Shown here in pieces: positions 1 through 8,885 of a DNA stretch of 64,000 bases. This stretch comes from Comamonas sp. KCTC 72670. GTDB lineage: Bacteria > Myxococcota > Myxococcia > Myxococcales > Myxococcaceae. The position numbers were made by a program, and so were the translations under genes. A model generated the notes under the pieces. The model was not told the DNA's origin. It did not search any database and was given only the letters and a program-made list of their open reading frames with translations. How positions within the stretch are numbered: the first letter of the stretch is position 1; every line of letters begins with the position of its first letter. The DNA is taken from positions 25,690-89,689 of the forward strand of contig BNCN01000019.1 in NCBI GenBank assembly GCA_014656495.1, in the 5' to 3' direction.

Positions 1-996
1 CGAGGCGTCCAGCAGGTCCTCCACCAGCCCCACCAGCCGGTCCACCTGCCGCTTCGACTTGAGCACCGTGGCCAGCTCCACCGGCTGGCCCGCCGCCAGG
101 CGACGCTCCATGGTGAAGAGGCCTAGCTTCAGCGGCGTGAGCGGCGTCCTCAGCTCGTGGCTGGCGATGGAGATGAACTCCTCGCGCACCTGGAGCGCCG
201 CCTTGGCCTCGCGCAGCAGGCGCGCGTTCTCCACCGCCACCGCGAGCTGGTTCGCCGCCGCGCCCCACAAGTCCAGCTCCCGCACGGAGAAGGACGTCCC
301 CGGCTCCTTGTAGAGCAGCAGCAGGCCCACCGTCCGGCGCGGCGCGCACAGCGGCACCGCGGCGAAGATGGAGCCCATGGCGTCCCCATAGCCCCGCTGG
401 ATGCCCAGCTGCGCCTGCCGGAGCGCCAGCGCCTGCCGGAACGGGTCCGCCTGGGAGTCGAAGCTCGCCTCGGGCGCCTCCGCGCCGGCCAGGTCCGACA
501 CCGCCACCCGGCGCAGGTCGCCGTCGTCCTCGCACAGGAACACCTCGGCGCGGCGCACGTGGGCGCAGCGCACCAGCGCCACCACGGCGGCGGCGCAGAC
601 GCTGTCCACCTCCAGCGTCTCGCCCACGGAGCGGGCGATCTCCTGCACCGCCTGGGAGAAGGCCCCCTCGTCGTCCACGCCCGAGGACTCCACGACGAGC
701 CAGGCGCCCGCCGCCTCGCCCGCCGCCGCGGGCTTCACCTGCACCCGGACCTGCCGCAGCCCCCGGGTGATGACGTGGCCCGTGTGGGGCACGCCCTCCC
801 GGATGGCGCGCTCCAGCCCGTCCAGGCTCCGGGTGCGCTCCAGCGCGTCCCGCAGGTCGCTCCCCGCGTGCAGCGGCACCCCCGTTTTGGAGGCAAACCC
901 CTCCTCGCACCACTGCACGCGCAGGTCCGGACCGACGCGAACCAGGGCCAGCGGAAGGCACGAGAATGCATCTTCAACGTCAGAAGGAAGCGGCAT
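1..996 (-). CDS. GAF-domain sensor histidine kinase, 3' part cut by window edge
   Basis: Reading the complement from an ATG at 996 gives an uninterrupted frame to base 1 (332 residues), so the C-terminal ATPase domain lies outside. The N-terminal ~100 residues look like a small PAS-like sensor region. A GAF-like domain follows at roughly residues 115-255. Then comes the phosphoacceptor H-box SHELRTPLTPLKL, with the histidine at about residue 280. No transmembrane segment is visible, so this is a predicted cytoplasmic sensor kinase that autophosphorylates on the H-box histidine and passes phosphate to a response regulator not seen here. It is divergent from the queF gene. The ligand of the GAF domain cannot be read from sequence. 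The family call is firm; the start is likely because it is the first ATG in a well-biased frame. Confidence 0.85.
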   Translation of the reverse strand, partial: MPLPSDVEDAFSCLPLALVRVGPDLRVQWCEEGFASKTGVPLHAGSDLRDALERTRSLDGLERAIREGVPHTGHVITRGLRQVRVQVKPAAAGEAAGAWLVVESSGVDDEGAFSQAVQEIARSVGETLEVDSVCAAAVVALVRCAHVRRAEVFLCEDDGDLRRVAVSDLAGAEAPEASFDSQADPFRQALALRQAQLGIQRGYGDAMGSIFAAVPLCAPRRTVGLLLLYKEPGTSFSVRELDLWGAAANQLAVAVENARLLREAKAALQVREEFISIASHELRTPLTPLKLGLFTMERRLAAGQPVELATVLKSKRQVDRLVGLVEDLLDAS

Positions 997-1157
997 GTGC
1001 TCGGCAGGGGGAAGAGACGCCCCTTGATTATGAGCCCCCTCCCGGATGGCAACCGGGTGCCCCCCTGGATTCACCCCCACTGGACGCCAGCCGCGTTGGC
1101 AGGCGGACATCGACGGGAGGGATGACACGCGGCGTTGGTGTGGTAGACGACAGCGCC

Positions 1158-1526
1158 ATGCCCTCGCAGCCGTCCAAGGAACTGCAGACCTTCCCCAACC
1201 CCGCCGCCGATCGCGATTACGAAATCACGTTCGACGTGCCGGAGTTCACCTGCCTCTGCCCGCTCACCGGTCAGCCTGACTTCGCACGCTTCAAGATTAC
1301 GTACGTGCCGGACCAGAGCTGCATCGAGCTCAAGAGCCTCAAGCTCTACATGTGGGCCTACCGCAATGAGGGGGCCTTCCACGAGAAGGTCACCAACACC
1401 ATCGCGGACGACATCATCAAGGCCATCCAGCCGCGCAAGCTCACCGTGGTGGGCGACTTCTTCGTGCGCGGCGGCATCGGCACCATCGTCACCGTCACGC
1501 ACGACAAGTCGAAGCAGCAGGCCTGA
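1158..1526 (+). CDS. queF: NADPH-dependent 7-cyano-7-deazaguanine (preQ0) reductase QueF
   Basis: A 122-residue protein of the short, single-domain QueF type. It reduces the nitrile of preQ0 to the amine preQ1 in queuosine biosynthesis, in the cytoplasm. The substrate-binding block CLCPLTGQPDF carries the cysteine (about residue 34) that forms the thioimide adduct. The QueF signature ELKSLKLYMWAYRNEGAFHE lies downstream, followed by FFVRGGIGT. The length fits the unimodular family. The start is uncertain: ATG 1158 gives the typical N-terminus, while an in-frame ATG at 1122 would add 12 residues. No preQ1 riboswitch was recognised upstream. It is divergent from the histidine kinase and convergent with the Ser/Thr kinase. 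A QueA-like gene lies about 7 kb away, not in the same operon. Confidence 0.92.
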   Translation: MPSQPSKELQTFPNPAADRDYEITFDVPEFTCLCPLTGQPDFARFKITYVPDQSCIELKSLKLYMWAYRNEGAFHEKVTNTIADDIIKAIQPRKLTVVGDFFVRGGIGTIVTVTHDKSKQQA

Positions 1527-1540
1527 ACCGCGCCGGGCCT

Positions 1541-2632
<1,092 letters not shown>

Positions 2633-2727
2633 GGCGCGCAGGCTATCGAAGCAATCGCACAGCGTCGATGGGGGCCTGTGGCCGGGGGCCGCCGAGCCGG
2701 GTCGGAGTCGATATGCTCTGCTCTGCC

Positions 2728-2934
2728 ATGAAGAAAGCCCGATTCCTCCTCCCTGTTCTCGCGCTCTTCACGTTCAGTGCCTGCGTCGGCAGCAAGCACC
2801 CCTACCAGCCGCGTCCGTCCAAAGCGAAGAAGTCCAAGCAGAGCAGCAAGAATTGCCACCCGAGCCAGTACTGGGATGGCAGCAAGTGCAAGCACAAGGG
2901 GAAGGGCAAGGGCGCGCGGAAACACGACGGGTGA
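2728..2934 (+). CDS. Small lysine-rich lipoprotein
   Basis: 68 residues. It starts with a typical lipoprotein signal (MKKARFLLPVLALFTFSAC), with the lipobox FSAC placing the acylated cysteine at about residue 19. The mature part is about 50 residues, very rich in lysine, serine and glycine, with a pair of cysteines in CHPSQYWDGSKC that could form a disulfide. No family is recognised. The basic tail may bind DNA, LPS or another polyanion at the outer membrane, but that is inference. ATG 2728 is chosen because the signal peptide begins there; an in-frame ATG at 2713 would add five residues. It is divergent from the Ser/Thr kinase gene. Confidence 0.7.
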   Translation: MKKARFLLPVLALFTFSACVGSKHPYQPRPSKAKKSKQSSKNCHPSQYWDGSKCKHKGKGKGARKHDG

Positions 2935-3016
2935 CCGGGGCCGATGCGTCCCAGTCCCGGTGACACGGTGAGGCCGTCCCGTGGGCGCGCCGGGAGCGGT
3001 AGGGTGGCGGGTGTCC

Positions 3017-4150
3017 ATGCGCGCTGAAGCCTCGCTGCCGTTGATGAACACCCCCACCGCCAGCCTCGTGGCCAACGCGGTCCGCGACGAGCGCTTCACG
3101 CTGCTGGACGGTGGGACGGAGGCGTACCCGCGGATGCTGGAGGCCATCGCCTCCGCGCGGTCGCGGGTCCACCTGGAGGTCTACACCTTCGAGCGCGAGG
3201 GCATCGGGGCACGCTTCCTGGAGGCCTTGGTGGCGGCGGCGCGGCGCGGTGTCGCGGTGAAGGTAGTGGTGGACGGCTGGGGCAGCATTGGCGCCAGCCG
3301 TCACCTGACGCAGACGCTGAAGGCCGCGGGCGCGAAGGTGCGGGTGTACAACCCGCTCACGTCGCTGCTCACCGGCCGCTCCTGGCGCAACCACCGGAAG
3401 CTTCTGCTCGTCGATGACACGGTGGCGTTCCTCGGGGGCGTCAACATCGGGGATGCCTACGCGGCGAAGGGCGCGCAACCCGGATGGGCGGACCTCGCGT
3501 TGGAGCTGCGGGGTGACATCTGCCGGCAGCTCGGGACCACGCTGCATGCGGGGACGTCCGCGCTGGAGTCTGGGGCGGTGAAGCTGTTCCTGTCGGGCTT
3601 CGGCGGCGGACACCGGCTGCGCAAGCGGTACCTCCAGGCGATTGACGGCGCCGAGCGCGAGGTGGTGCTGGCGCACGCGTACTTCCTGCCGGACAAGGGC
3701 TTCATGCGGGCGCTCAAGCGCGCGGCGCGGCGGGGTGTGTCGGTGCGGCTGATGCTGGCCGGGCGCAGCGATGTGCTGTTCGCGCGCGCGGCGACGATGC
3801 GGCTGTACCGCGACTTCCTTCGCGCCGGGGTGAGCATCCACGAGTGGACGGCGTCCACGCTGCACGCCAAGGCGGCGCTGGTGGACGGACAGAAGCTCCT
3901 GGTGGGCAGCTTCAACCTGGACCCGTTGTCGCTCGTGAACCTGGAGACGCTGGTGGAGGTAGTGGAGCCCAGCGTCGCTGCGCAGGCACAGCGGTGGCTG
4001 GACAAGCACCTGCGCGACGCCCGGCGCGTGTTCCTGGAGGACTGCGCGCGCTCGGGGCTCCAGCAGTGGCTGCTGGACATCGTGGGGCTCGCCGTCGCCC
4101 GGTTCGCGGAGAGATTCGCCAGCTTCATGGGCCGGCGGCGCAAGCGGTAG
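3017..4150 (+). CDS. Phospholipase D-like / cardiolipin synthase family protein
   Basis: 377 residues with two HKD (HxKx4D) motifs: HRKLLLVDD with the first histidine near residue 126, and HAKAALVDG near residue 283. The second is followed by GSFNLDP, the first by GGVNIGD. This is the PLD-superfamily arrangement used by ClsA/ClsB cardiolipin synthases, which join two phosphatidylglycerol molecules. No N-terminal transmembrane helices are seen, so it resembles ClsB-type soluble or peripheral enzymes. The C-terminal 30 residues are amphipathic and end in a basic run (GRRRKR) that may bind acidic lipids. ATG 3017 was preferred over an in-frame GTG at 2981. Phospholipase or other phosphatidyltransferase activity remains possible. 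Confidence 0.85.
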   Translation: MRAEASLPLMNTPTASLVANAVRDERFTLLDGGTEAYPRMLEAIASARSRVHLEVYTFEREGIGARFLEALVAAARRGVAVKVVVDGWGSIGASRHLTQTLKAAGAKVRVYNPLTSLLTGRSWRNHRKLLLVDDTVAFLGGVNIGDAYAAKGAQPGWADLALELRGDICRQLGTTLHAGTSALESGAVKLFLSGFGGGHRLRKRYLQAIDGAEREVVLAHAYFLPDKGFMRALKRAARRGVSVRLMLAGRSDVLFARAATMRLYRDFLRAGVSIHEWTASTLHAKAALVDGQKLLVGSFNLDPLSLVNLETLVEVVEPSVAAQAQRWLDKHLRDARRVFLEDCARSGLQQWLLDIVGLAVARFAERFASFMGRRRKR

Positions 4151-4201
4151 CGTGTCCCTGTGTGTTGTGCGCGGCCGTGCGGGCCTCGCACGGGAGGGGA
4201 C

Positions 4202-4996
4202 ATGCGGCGACGTCAGGTGTGGGCAGTGCTGATAGGCACCGTTGCCACGGGTTGCGCGGCGAGGCCGGAGCGCTACGGTTTCGATTCAGCGACCAGTGCG
4301 TGCCGGCGGAATCCCGCCGCGTGCGCGCGGATGACGGGCGAGGAGACCCTCCTCCCTGGGGGTTCCCAGGCCCTGCGGGTGGCGGCGTCCATTGGCACGG
4401 CAGGCGACGCGGCGCTGCGGTTGTGGAAGGCCGCGGAGCGGGATGCCATCGAGGAGGCCTTGGAAGCCTGTGCCGACGATGCCCGGTCGACGGTCCTGCT
4501 CGAACGATTCCATGGCCGGACTCCCACGCCGGAGGAGTGCAGACACGAAGTCGCGCGAGATGCACAAGGCGCGTCCATCACCTGGGCCATGAAGCTGGGG
4601 AGCGAGATGCACCAACTCGCGCTCGAATGTGCCCGGCAACGGCTGGCGGAGCTGCGCCCTGGCGGATTCAGTGTGGAGCCCCGATACCGCCGAGGCACTC
4701 AGGATGCAGCGTGGGAGGTGATTGCCGAAAACGAAGCCCAGGCCCTCATCCAGCAACGGCGTGCCAGCGAACTGAAAGGCACCCTCGTCCCGGACATCGT
4801 CATCCACATGGGAAGCCCCAATCAGGCGCTCGTCGTGTACGACTTCAAGTTCCCCTGCGTGGGCGATGAACCATCGACATGGAGGGTGTACCCCCGAGGA
4901 CATCCTTACGCGGGCCGGACGCAGAAGTTCATGTATGAGCAGGCACTGAGGGCGCGAGCCTTCCGCATCATCCCCCGATGGGGAGTCCTTCCATGA
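4202..4996 (+). CDS. Lipoprotein with PD-(D/E)XK nuclease signature, candidate SitA-like toxin
   Basis: 264 residues starting at ATG 4202, just after a good ribosome site (GGGAGGGG). A short lipoprotein signal ends in the lipobox VATGC (cysteine about residue 17). The middle is helical. The C-terminal third carries PDIVIHMG and then VVYDFKFPC, that is D198, 15 intervening residues, then D214-x-K216: the pattern of a PD-(D/E)XK nuclease core. A conserved-looking Q-x3-Y-x2-AL stretch and RIIPRWGV follow. The gene overlaps the downstream TsiV-type immunity gene by 4 bp. Known background: SitA toxins of Myxococcus are lipoproteins with C-terminal toxin domains, moved between kin by outer-membrane exchange, with the immunity gene immediately downstream. 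Toxin function and delivery route are inference; the nuclease fold is read from few residues. Confidence 0.6.
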   Translation: MRRRQVWAVLIGTVATGCAARPERYGFDSATSACRRNPAACARMTGEETLLPGGSQALRVAASIGTAGDAALRLWKAAERDAIEEALEACADDARSTVLLERFHGRTPTPEECRHEVARDAQGASITWAMKLGSEMHQLALECARQRLAELRPGGFSVEPRYRRGTQDAAWEVIAENEAQALIQQRRASELKGTLVPDIVIHMGSPNQALVVYDFKFPCVGDEPSTWRVYPRGHPYAGRTQKFMYEQALRARAFRIIPRWGVLP

Positions 4997-5895
4997 CCGA
5001 GCACTACCCTCGCATCCGCATCCGAGCCCGAAACGGGCACGTTGTCCTAAGGGAAGGGCTGAACATCTGCTTCTACCTCCGTCACGCCCATGCAGAGGTG
5101 GCGCAGAAGGTCCGCCAAGCGCTCGATACATTCCAGGGAGTCGTCGGGGCGGGCGCCCTCGAAAGGTTTGCTGACACCGACGGAGATTGGCACCCGCTGG
5201 ATGAGGCAGGTTGGCGGTACGTCCATGAAGAACTCCAGGCCGACGACTGGGCCTTGGTCCGCCTTCGGGGCGAGTCACCTGAAGGTCCCGCCTTCGGGTT
5301 CGAGTACCACGGGAAGACCGCGTCGGACGTATCGATGGACGAACCGGGCGCTGTCACCGCGCTGGGCTTCTGGCTGCCCACCGAGGCCCTGGAATCACTG
5401 GGTCCCCAACGCATTCGTGAACTCGCGCTCGAGTTGGCGAAGCCCCTGCCCTTCTGCTTCGGTCATGCAGGCCTCTCCTTCAATGGCGAACTGGACCTCA
5501 TGGGTGTCGACCATGAAGTCGACCTTCGACGGTTCCGCCATCCTGGCCTCGATGTCTTCGACCTGGGAACGCTCTCCTGGAAACTGGGGACGCGGGTCCG
5601 CGGCCCCTCCTGGCTCACCTTTCTCGGGCGGCCCGTCCTGGACCCACTCGATGGCGCCGCGGGCCTCCGCTCCCGCTTGGGTGAAGAGAGCATCAAGGTG
5701 GATGCACTGGACCCCCACCGCGTGGTCATCACGCTGGGCGAATCACCCGAAGCTGGAGACGTGGACCAGGGCCACACCTTGCCCGCCTACCGGACGTTGG
5801 CGCAGGTGCTGGAACCCTGGACATACCGGGAAGAGCATTTGCACGGCGCCGGGGAGGAAACGCAGCGCCGCTGGGAGCGCCGCTTCCTCGACTGA
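4993..5895 (+). CDS. TsiV / DUF3396 family immunity protein
   Basis: 300 residues from ATG 4993, which overlaps the stop of the upstream gene as ATGA, so translation is probably coupled. The sequence matches the DUF3396 (type VI immunity, TsiV-like) pattern: an N-terminal FYLRHAH segment, a central GFWLPTEALE and ELALELAKPLPFCFGHAGLSF region, the LDVFDLGTLSWKLGTRVRGPSWLTFLG block, and late motifs VVITLGESPEAGDV and LEPWTYREEHLH. No signal peptide or membrane span, so predicted cytoplasmic, which fits neutralising a nuclease. The family is commonly encoded next to toxin genes; here the only plausible partner is the lipoprotein nuclease. The family assignment is from recall of motifs. Confidence 0.75.
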   Translation: MTEHYPRIRIRARNGHVVLREGLNICFYLRHAHAEVAQKVRQALDTFQGVVGAGALERFADTDGDWHPLDEAGWRYVHEELQADDWALVRLRGESPEGPAFGFEYHGKTASDVSMDEPGAVTALGFWLPTEALESLGPQRIRELALELAKPLPFCFGHAGLSFNGELDLMGVDHEVDLRRFRHPGLDVFDLGTLSWKLGTRVRGPSWLTFLGRPVLDPLDGAAGLRSRLGEESIKVDALDPHRVVITLGESPEAGDVDQGHTLPAYRTLAQVLEPWTYREEHLHGAGEETQRRWERRFLD

Positions 5896-5993
5896 GCCCC
5901 TGCCACGCGCTTGTCACCTCCAAGGGCGGACTTCCCGCGCGGTTCCCGCTGCACCTCGTGGCCAGGGACCGTACACTCCCGCCAGAACCGCCC

Positions 5994-7511
5994 ATGCCTC
6001 CTCGCCCCCCTCAGCCCGTCCTCGCCGCCATTGACGTGGGCACCAACGCCGTCCGCCTGGAGCTGGCCCGGCCCGACGCCGACGGCGCGCTCGAAACCCT
6101 GCACCAGGAGCGCGACGCCATCCGCCCCGGTGAAGGCGTCTTCGCCACCGGCTCCATGCCCGAGGAGACAGCCGAGCGCCTGCTGTCCACCCTGCGCCGC
6201 TACGCCGCCCTCTGCCGCCGCCACAAGGCCCACGTGCGCGCCGTGGCCACCAGCGCCCTGCGCGAGGCCAAGAACAGCGCCGACATCGTCCGCCGCGTCC
6301 GCGAGGAGTCCGGCCTCAACCTGGAGGTCGTCAGCGGCAAGGAAGAGGCCCGCCTCATCTGCCTGGGCGTGCTCCACCGCAAGCCGTCTCACACGCGCTC
6401 GCTGCTCATCGACATCGGCGGAGGCAGCACCGAGATCGCCACCGCCGTGGGCGAGAAGCCCGACAACCTCTGGAGCCTCGCGCTCGGCTCCGTGCGCCTC
6501 ACCGAGGTCTTCGACGCCTCGCGCACCGTGCCGCCCAAGCAGCTGCGCCTGATGCGCAGCTTCGTCTCCGACGTGCTGCAAAAGACGCTGCCGCCCACGG
6601 TGGCCAACGTCCCCCGCGTGGCGCTCGGCTCGTCGGGCACCATCAGCGCCGTGGTGTCCTTCGCCGCCGCGGAGGACAGCGGCAACGCCACCGTCCGTCA
6701 GCTCACGCAGACCGTGGACACCCTGGCGCAGATGCCCCCCGAGCGCCGCCGCAAGCGCTTCGACCCGCGCCGCGCGGACATCATCGTCTCCGGCGCCGTC
6801 ATCCTGGAGGCCGTGGCCAAGCACCTGGGCGTGGAGTCCGTCAGCGTCGTCAACCGCGGCCTGCGTGACGGCATCCTCGTGGACCTGCTCTACAAGCAGG
6901 ACGAGCACCGCGAGGACCACAGCCTCGCGGACGCCGCCCTGGCCATGGGCAAGCGCTTCTTCTTCGACGAGAAGCACGCGCGCCAGGTGTCCCGGCTGTC
7001 CCTGTGCCTCTTCGACCACCTCGCCGCCCTGCACCAGTTGCCGCTGTCGGTGCGCCCCTACCTGGAGGTCGCCGCCATCCTCCATGACGTGGGCCACGCC
7101 GTCAGCTACGAGCGGCACCACAAGCACACGTACTACCTCATCCGCCACGCGGACCTGCCGGGCCTCGCCGACCGCGAGCGGGAAATCGTGGCGCGCGTCG
7201 CCCGCTACCACCGGCGCAGCCCGCCCGAGCTGGCCCACTCCGGCATGGCGGGCCTCAGCCCCGTCGAGGCGCGGACGGTGCGCAAGCTCGCCACCCTGCT
7301 GCGCGTGGCCAACGCGCTGGACGTCAGCCACCACCAGCCCATCAAGGACTTCAAGGCCACCAACGGCCGCGACGGCGTGGCGCTGCACCTGCACACCAAG
7401 CACCCCGTGGACCTGGAGTTGTGGAACGCCGACCGCGAGGTGCTGAACTTCCGCCGCGTCTTCGGCAAGCGCCTCACCTTCCACGTGCACCACACGTCCA
7501 GCAGCCGGTAG
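5994..7511 (+). CDS. Ppx/GppA exopolyphosphatase-type phosphatase with HD domain
   Basis: 505 residues. The N-terminal half is an actin-like ASKHA fold: AAIDVGTNAVRLEL as phosphate loop 1, ATSALREAKN, and LLIDIGGGSTEI as phosphate loop 2. The middle contains LGSSGTISA and NRGLRDGIL. The C-terminal part has an HD metal-binding domain beginning AAILHDVGHAVSYERHHKHTYYLI and ending ARYHRR. This is the architecture of the exopolyphosphatase/guanosine pentaphosphate phosphohydrolase family, which hydrolyses polyphosphate or pppGpp in the stringent response. ATG 5994 is chosen as the family-like start; a GTG at 5958 in frame would add 12 residues. The gene is monocistronic as far as can be seen. Whether it prefers polyP or pppGpp cannot be told. 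Confidence 0.93.
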   Translation: MPPRPPQPVLAAIDVGTNAVRLELARPDADGALETLHQERDAIRPGEGVFATGSMPEETAERLLSTLRRYAALCRRHKAHVRAVATSALREAKNSADIVRRVREESGLNLEVVSGKEEARLICLGVLHRKPSHTRSLLIDIGGGSTEIATAVGEKPDNLWSLALGSVRLTEVFDASRTVPPKQLRLMRSFVSDVLQKTLPPTVANVPRVALGSSGTISAVVSFAAAEDSGNATVRQLTQTVDTLAQMPPERRRKRFDPRRADIIVSGAVILEAVAKHLGVESVSVVNRGLRDGILVDLLYKQDEHREDHSLADAALAMGKRFFFDEKHARQVSRLSLCLFDHLAALHQLPLSVRPYLEVAAILHDVGHAVSYERHHKHTYYLIRHADLPGLADREREIVARVARYHRRSPPELAHSGMAGLSPVEARTVRKLATLLRVANALDVSHHQPIKDFKATNGRDGVALHLHTKHPVDLELWNADREVLNFRRVFGKRLTFHVHHTSSSR

Positions 7512-7656
7512 CCCCCGCTCTCCTGGCCGCTGGACGGAAGAGGGGGCGGCGCCCGCTGCCCCCATCCAGGGCGATGCCCAGGCTCCAAGTCACGCGGGTC
7601 TGCGGCCGCGCAGGCCCTTTTCGTCTTGGGGCCCCCAGGGGGCAGGAGCGCGCGCA

Positions 7657-8877
7657 ATGAAGGCTGTCGTTTTCCATGGGATTGGGGACATCCGGCTCGA
7701 CGACGTGTCGGAGCCCGACATCGAGAAGCCCACGGACGCCATCGTCCGCATCACCGCGAGCGCCATCTGTGGCACGGACCTCCACATGATTCGCGGCACC
7801 ATGCCGGGCATGAAGCCGGGCACCATCCTGGGCCACGAGGGCGTGGGCGTCATCGAGGCGCTGGGCGATGACGTCCGCAACCTCAACATCGGCGACCGGG
7901 TGGTCATCCCCTCCACCATCGCCTGCGGCAACTGCGCGTATTGCCGCGCCGGGTACCATGCCCAGTGCAACGACGCGAACCCCAACGGCCCCAGCGCGGG
8001 CACGGCCTTCTTCGGCGGCCCGCAGGAGACGGGGCCCTTCCACGGCATGCAGGCGGAGAAGGTGCGGGTGCCCTTTGCCAACGCGGGCCTGGTGCGGATT
8101 CCCGAGGGCGTCACCGACGAGCAGGCCATCCTCATCTCCGACATCTTCCCCACGGGCTACATGGGCGCGGAGCTGGCGGAAATCAAACCCGGTGACACCG
8201 TGGCGGTGTTCGGCTGCGGGCCCGTGGGGCTCTTCGCCATCGTGAGCGCGAAGCTGCTCGGCGCCGGACGCGTCTTCGCCATCGACTGCCACGAGGACCG
8301 GCTGGAGTTGGCCCGGGCCCAAGGCGCCGAAATCATCAACTTCGACGAGGAGGACCCGCTCGAGACGCTCAAGCGCCTCACCAACGGCATTGGCGTGGAC
8401 CGCGCCATCGACGCGGTGGGCGTGGACGCCATGCACCCGCACCACGGCCCCGCGGCGAAGAAGGCCCACCAGGAGAAGGCGGAGTTCAAGCGCGAGGTGA
8501 AGGAGGCCGCCCCCAAGACGAACCCCAAGGGCGACAACTGGGTGCCCGGTGACGCGCCCGCGCAGGCCCTGCTGTGGGCCGTGGAGGGCCTGGCCAAGGC
8601 GGGCACGCTGTCCATCATCGGCGTCTACCCGCAGCAGGTGCGCACGTTCCCCATCGGCATGGCGATGAACAAGAACCTCACGATGAAGATGGGCAACTGC
8701 AACCACCGCAAGTACATCCCCAAGCTGCTGGAGCTGGTGCGCACCGGCGTCGTGGACCCCACCGCCATCCTGTCCCACGTGGAGCCCATGGGCAGCGCCA
8801 TCGACGCGTACCGCAACTTCGACGTGCGAAAGCCCGGCTGGGTGAAGGTGGAGCTGGAGCCCACGCAGCTCCAGTAG
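7657..8877 (+). CDS. Zinc-dependent alcohol / formaldehyde dehydrogenase family protein
   Basis: 406 residues of the medium-chain dehydrogenase superfamily. The catalytic zinc ligands are in SAICGTDLHMI and GHEGVGVI. The structural zinc is complete, with the C-x2-C-x2-C-x7-C spacing in CGNCAYCRAGYHAQC. The Rossmann dinucleotide loop is VFGCGPVGLFAI, followed by an acidic residue in AIDCHEDR that favours NAD(H). An extra segment around residues 255-300 (HPHHGPAAKKAHQEKAEF) is the insertion seen in glutathione-independent formaldehyde dehydrogenase-like members. The substrate is therefore an alcohol or aldehyde, with formaldehyde oxidation possible but not shown. It stands alone, convergent with the QueA-like gene only 8 bp downstream. 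Confidence 0.9.
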   Translation: MKAVVFHGIGDIRLDDVSEPDIEKPTDAIVRITASAICGTDLHMIRGTMPGMKPGTILGHEGVGVIEALGDDVRNLNIGDRVVIPSTIACGNCAYCRAGYHAQCNDANPNGPSAGTAFFGGPQETGPFHGMQAEKVRVPFANAGLVRIPEGVTDEQAILISDIFPTGYMGAELAEIKPGDTVAVFGCGPVGLFAIVSAKLLGAGRVFAIDCHEDRLELARAQGAEIINFDEEDPLETLKRLTNGIGVDRAIDAVGVDAMHPHHGPAAKKAHQEKAEFKREVKEAAPKTNPKGDNWVPGDAPAQALLWAVEGLAKAGTLSIIGVYPQQVRTFPIGMAMNKNLTMKMGNCNHRKYIPKLLELVRTGVVDPTAILSHVEPMGSAIDAYRNFDVRKPGWVKVELEPTQLQ

Positions 8878-8885
8878 TCCTCTGC

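Noticed and set aside
997..1157. preQ1 riboswitch before queF
   Set aside because: No conserved aptamer sequence or pairing could be identified in this stretch.
7543..7564. Possible terminator after the Ppx/GppA gene
   Set aside because: Imperfect GC stem with no T-run; too weak in this GC-rich background.
5787..7565. 592-residue open frame on the minus strand
   Set aside because: Antisense of the Ppx/GppA gene, low complexity and with no ribosome site.
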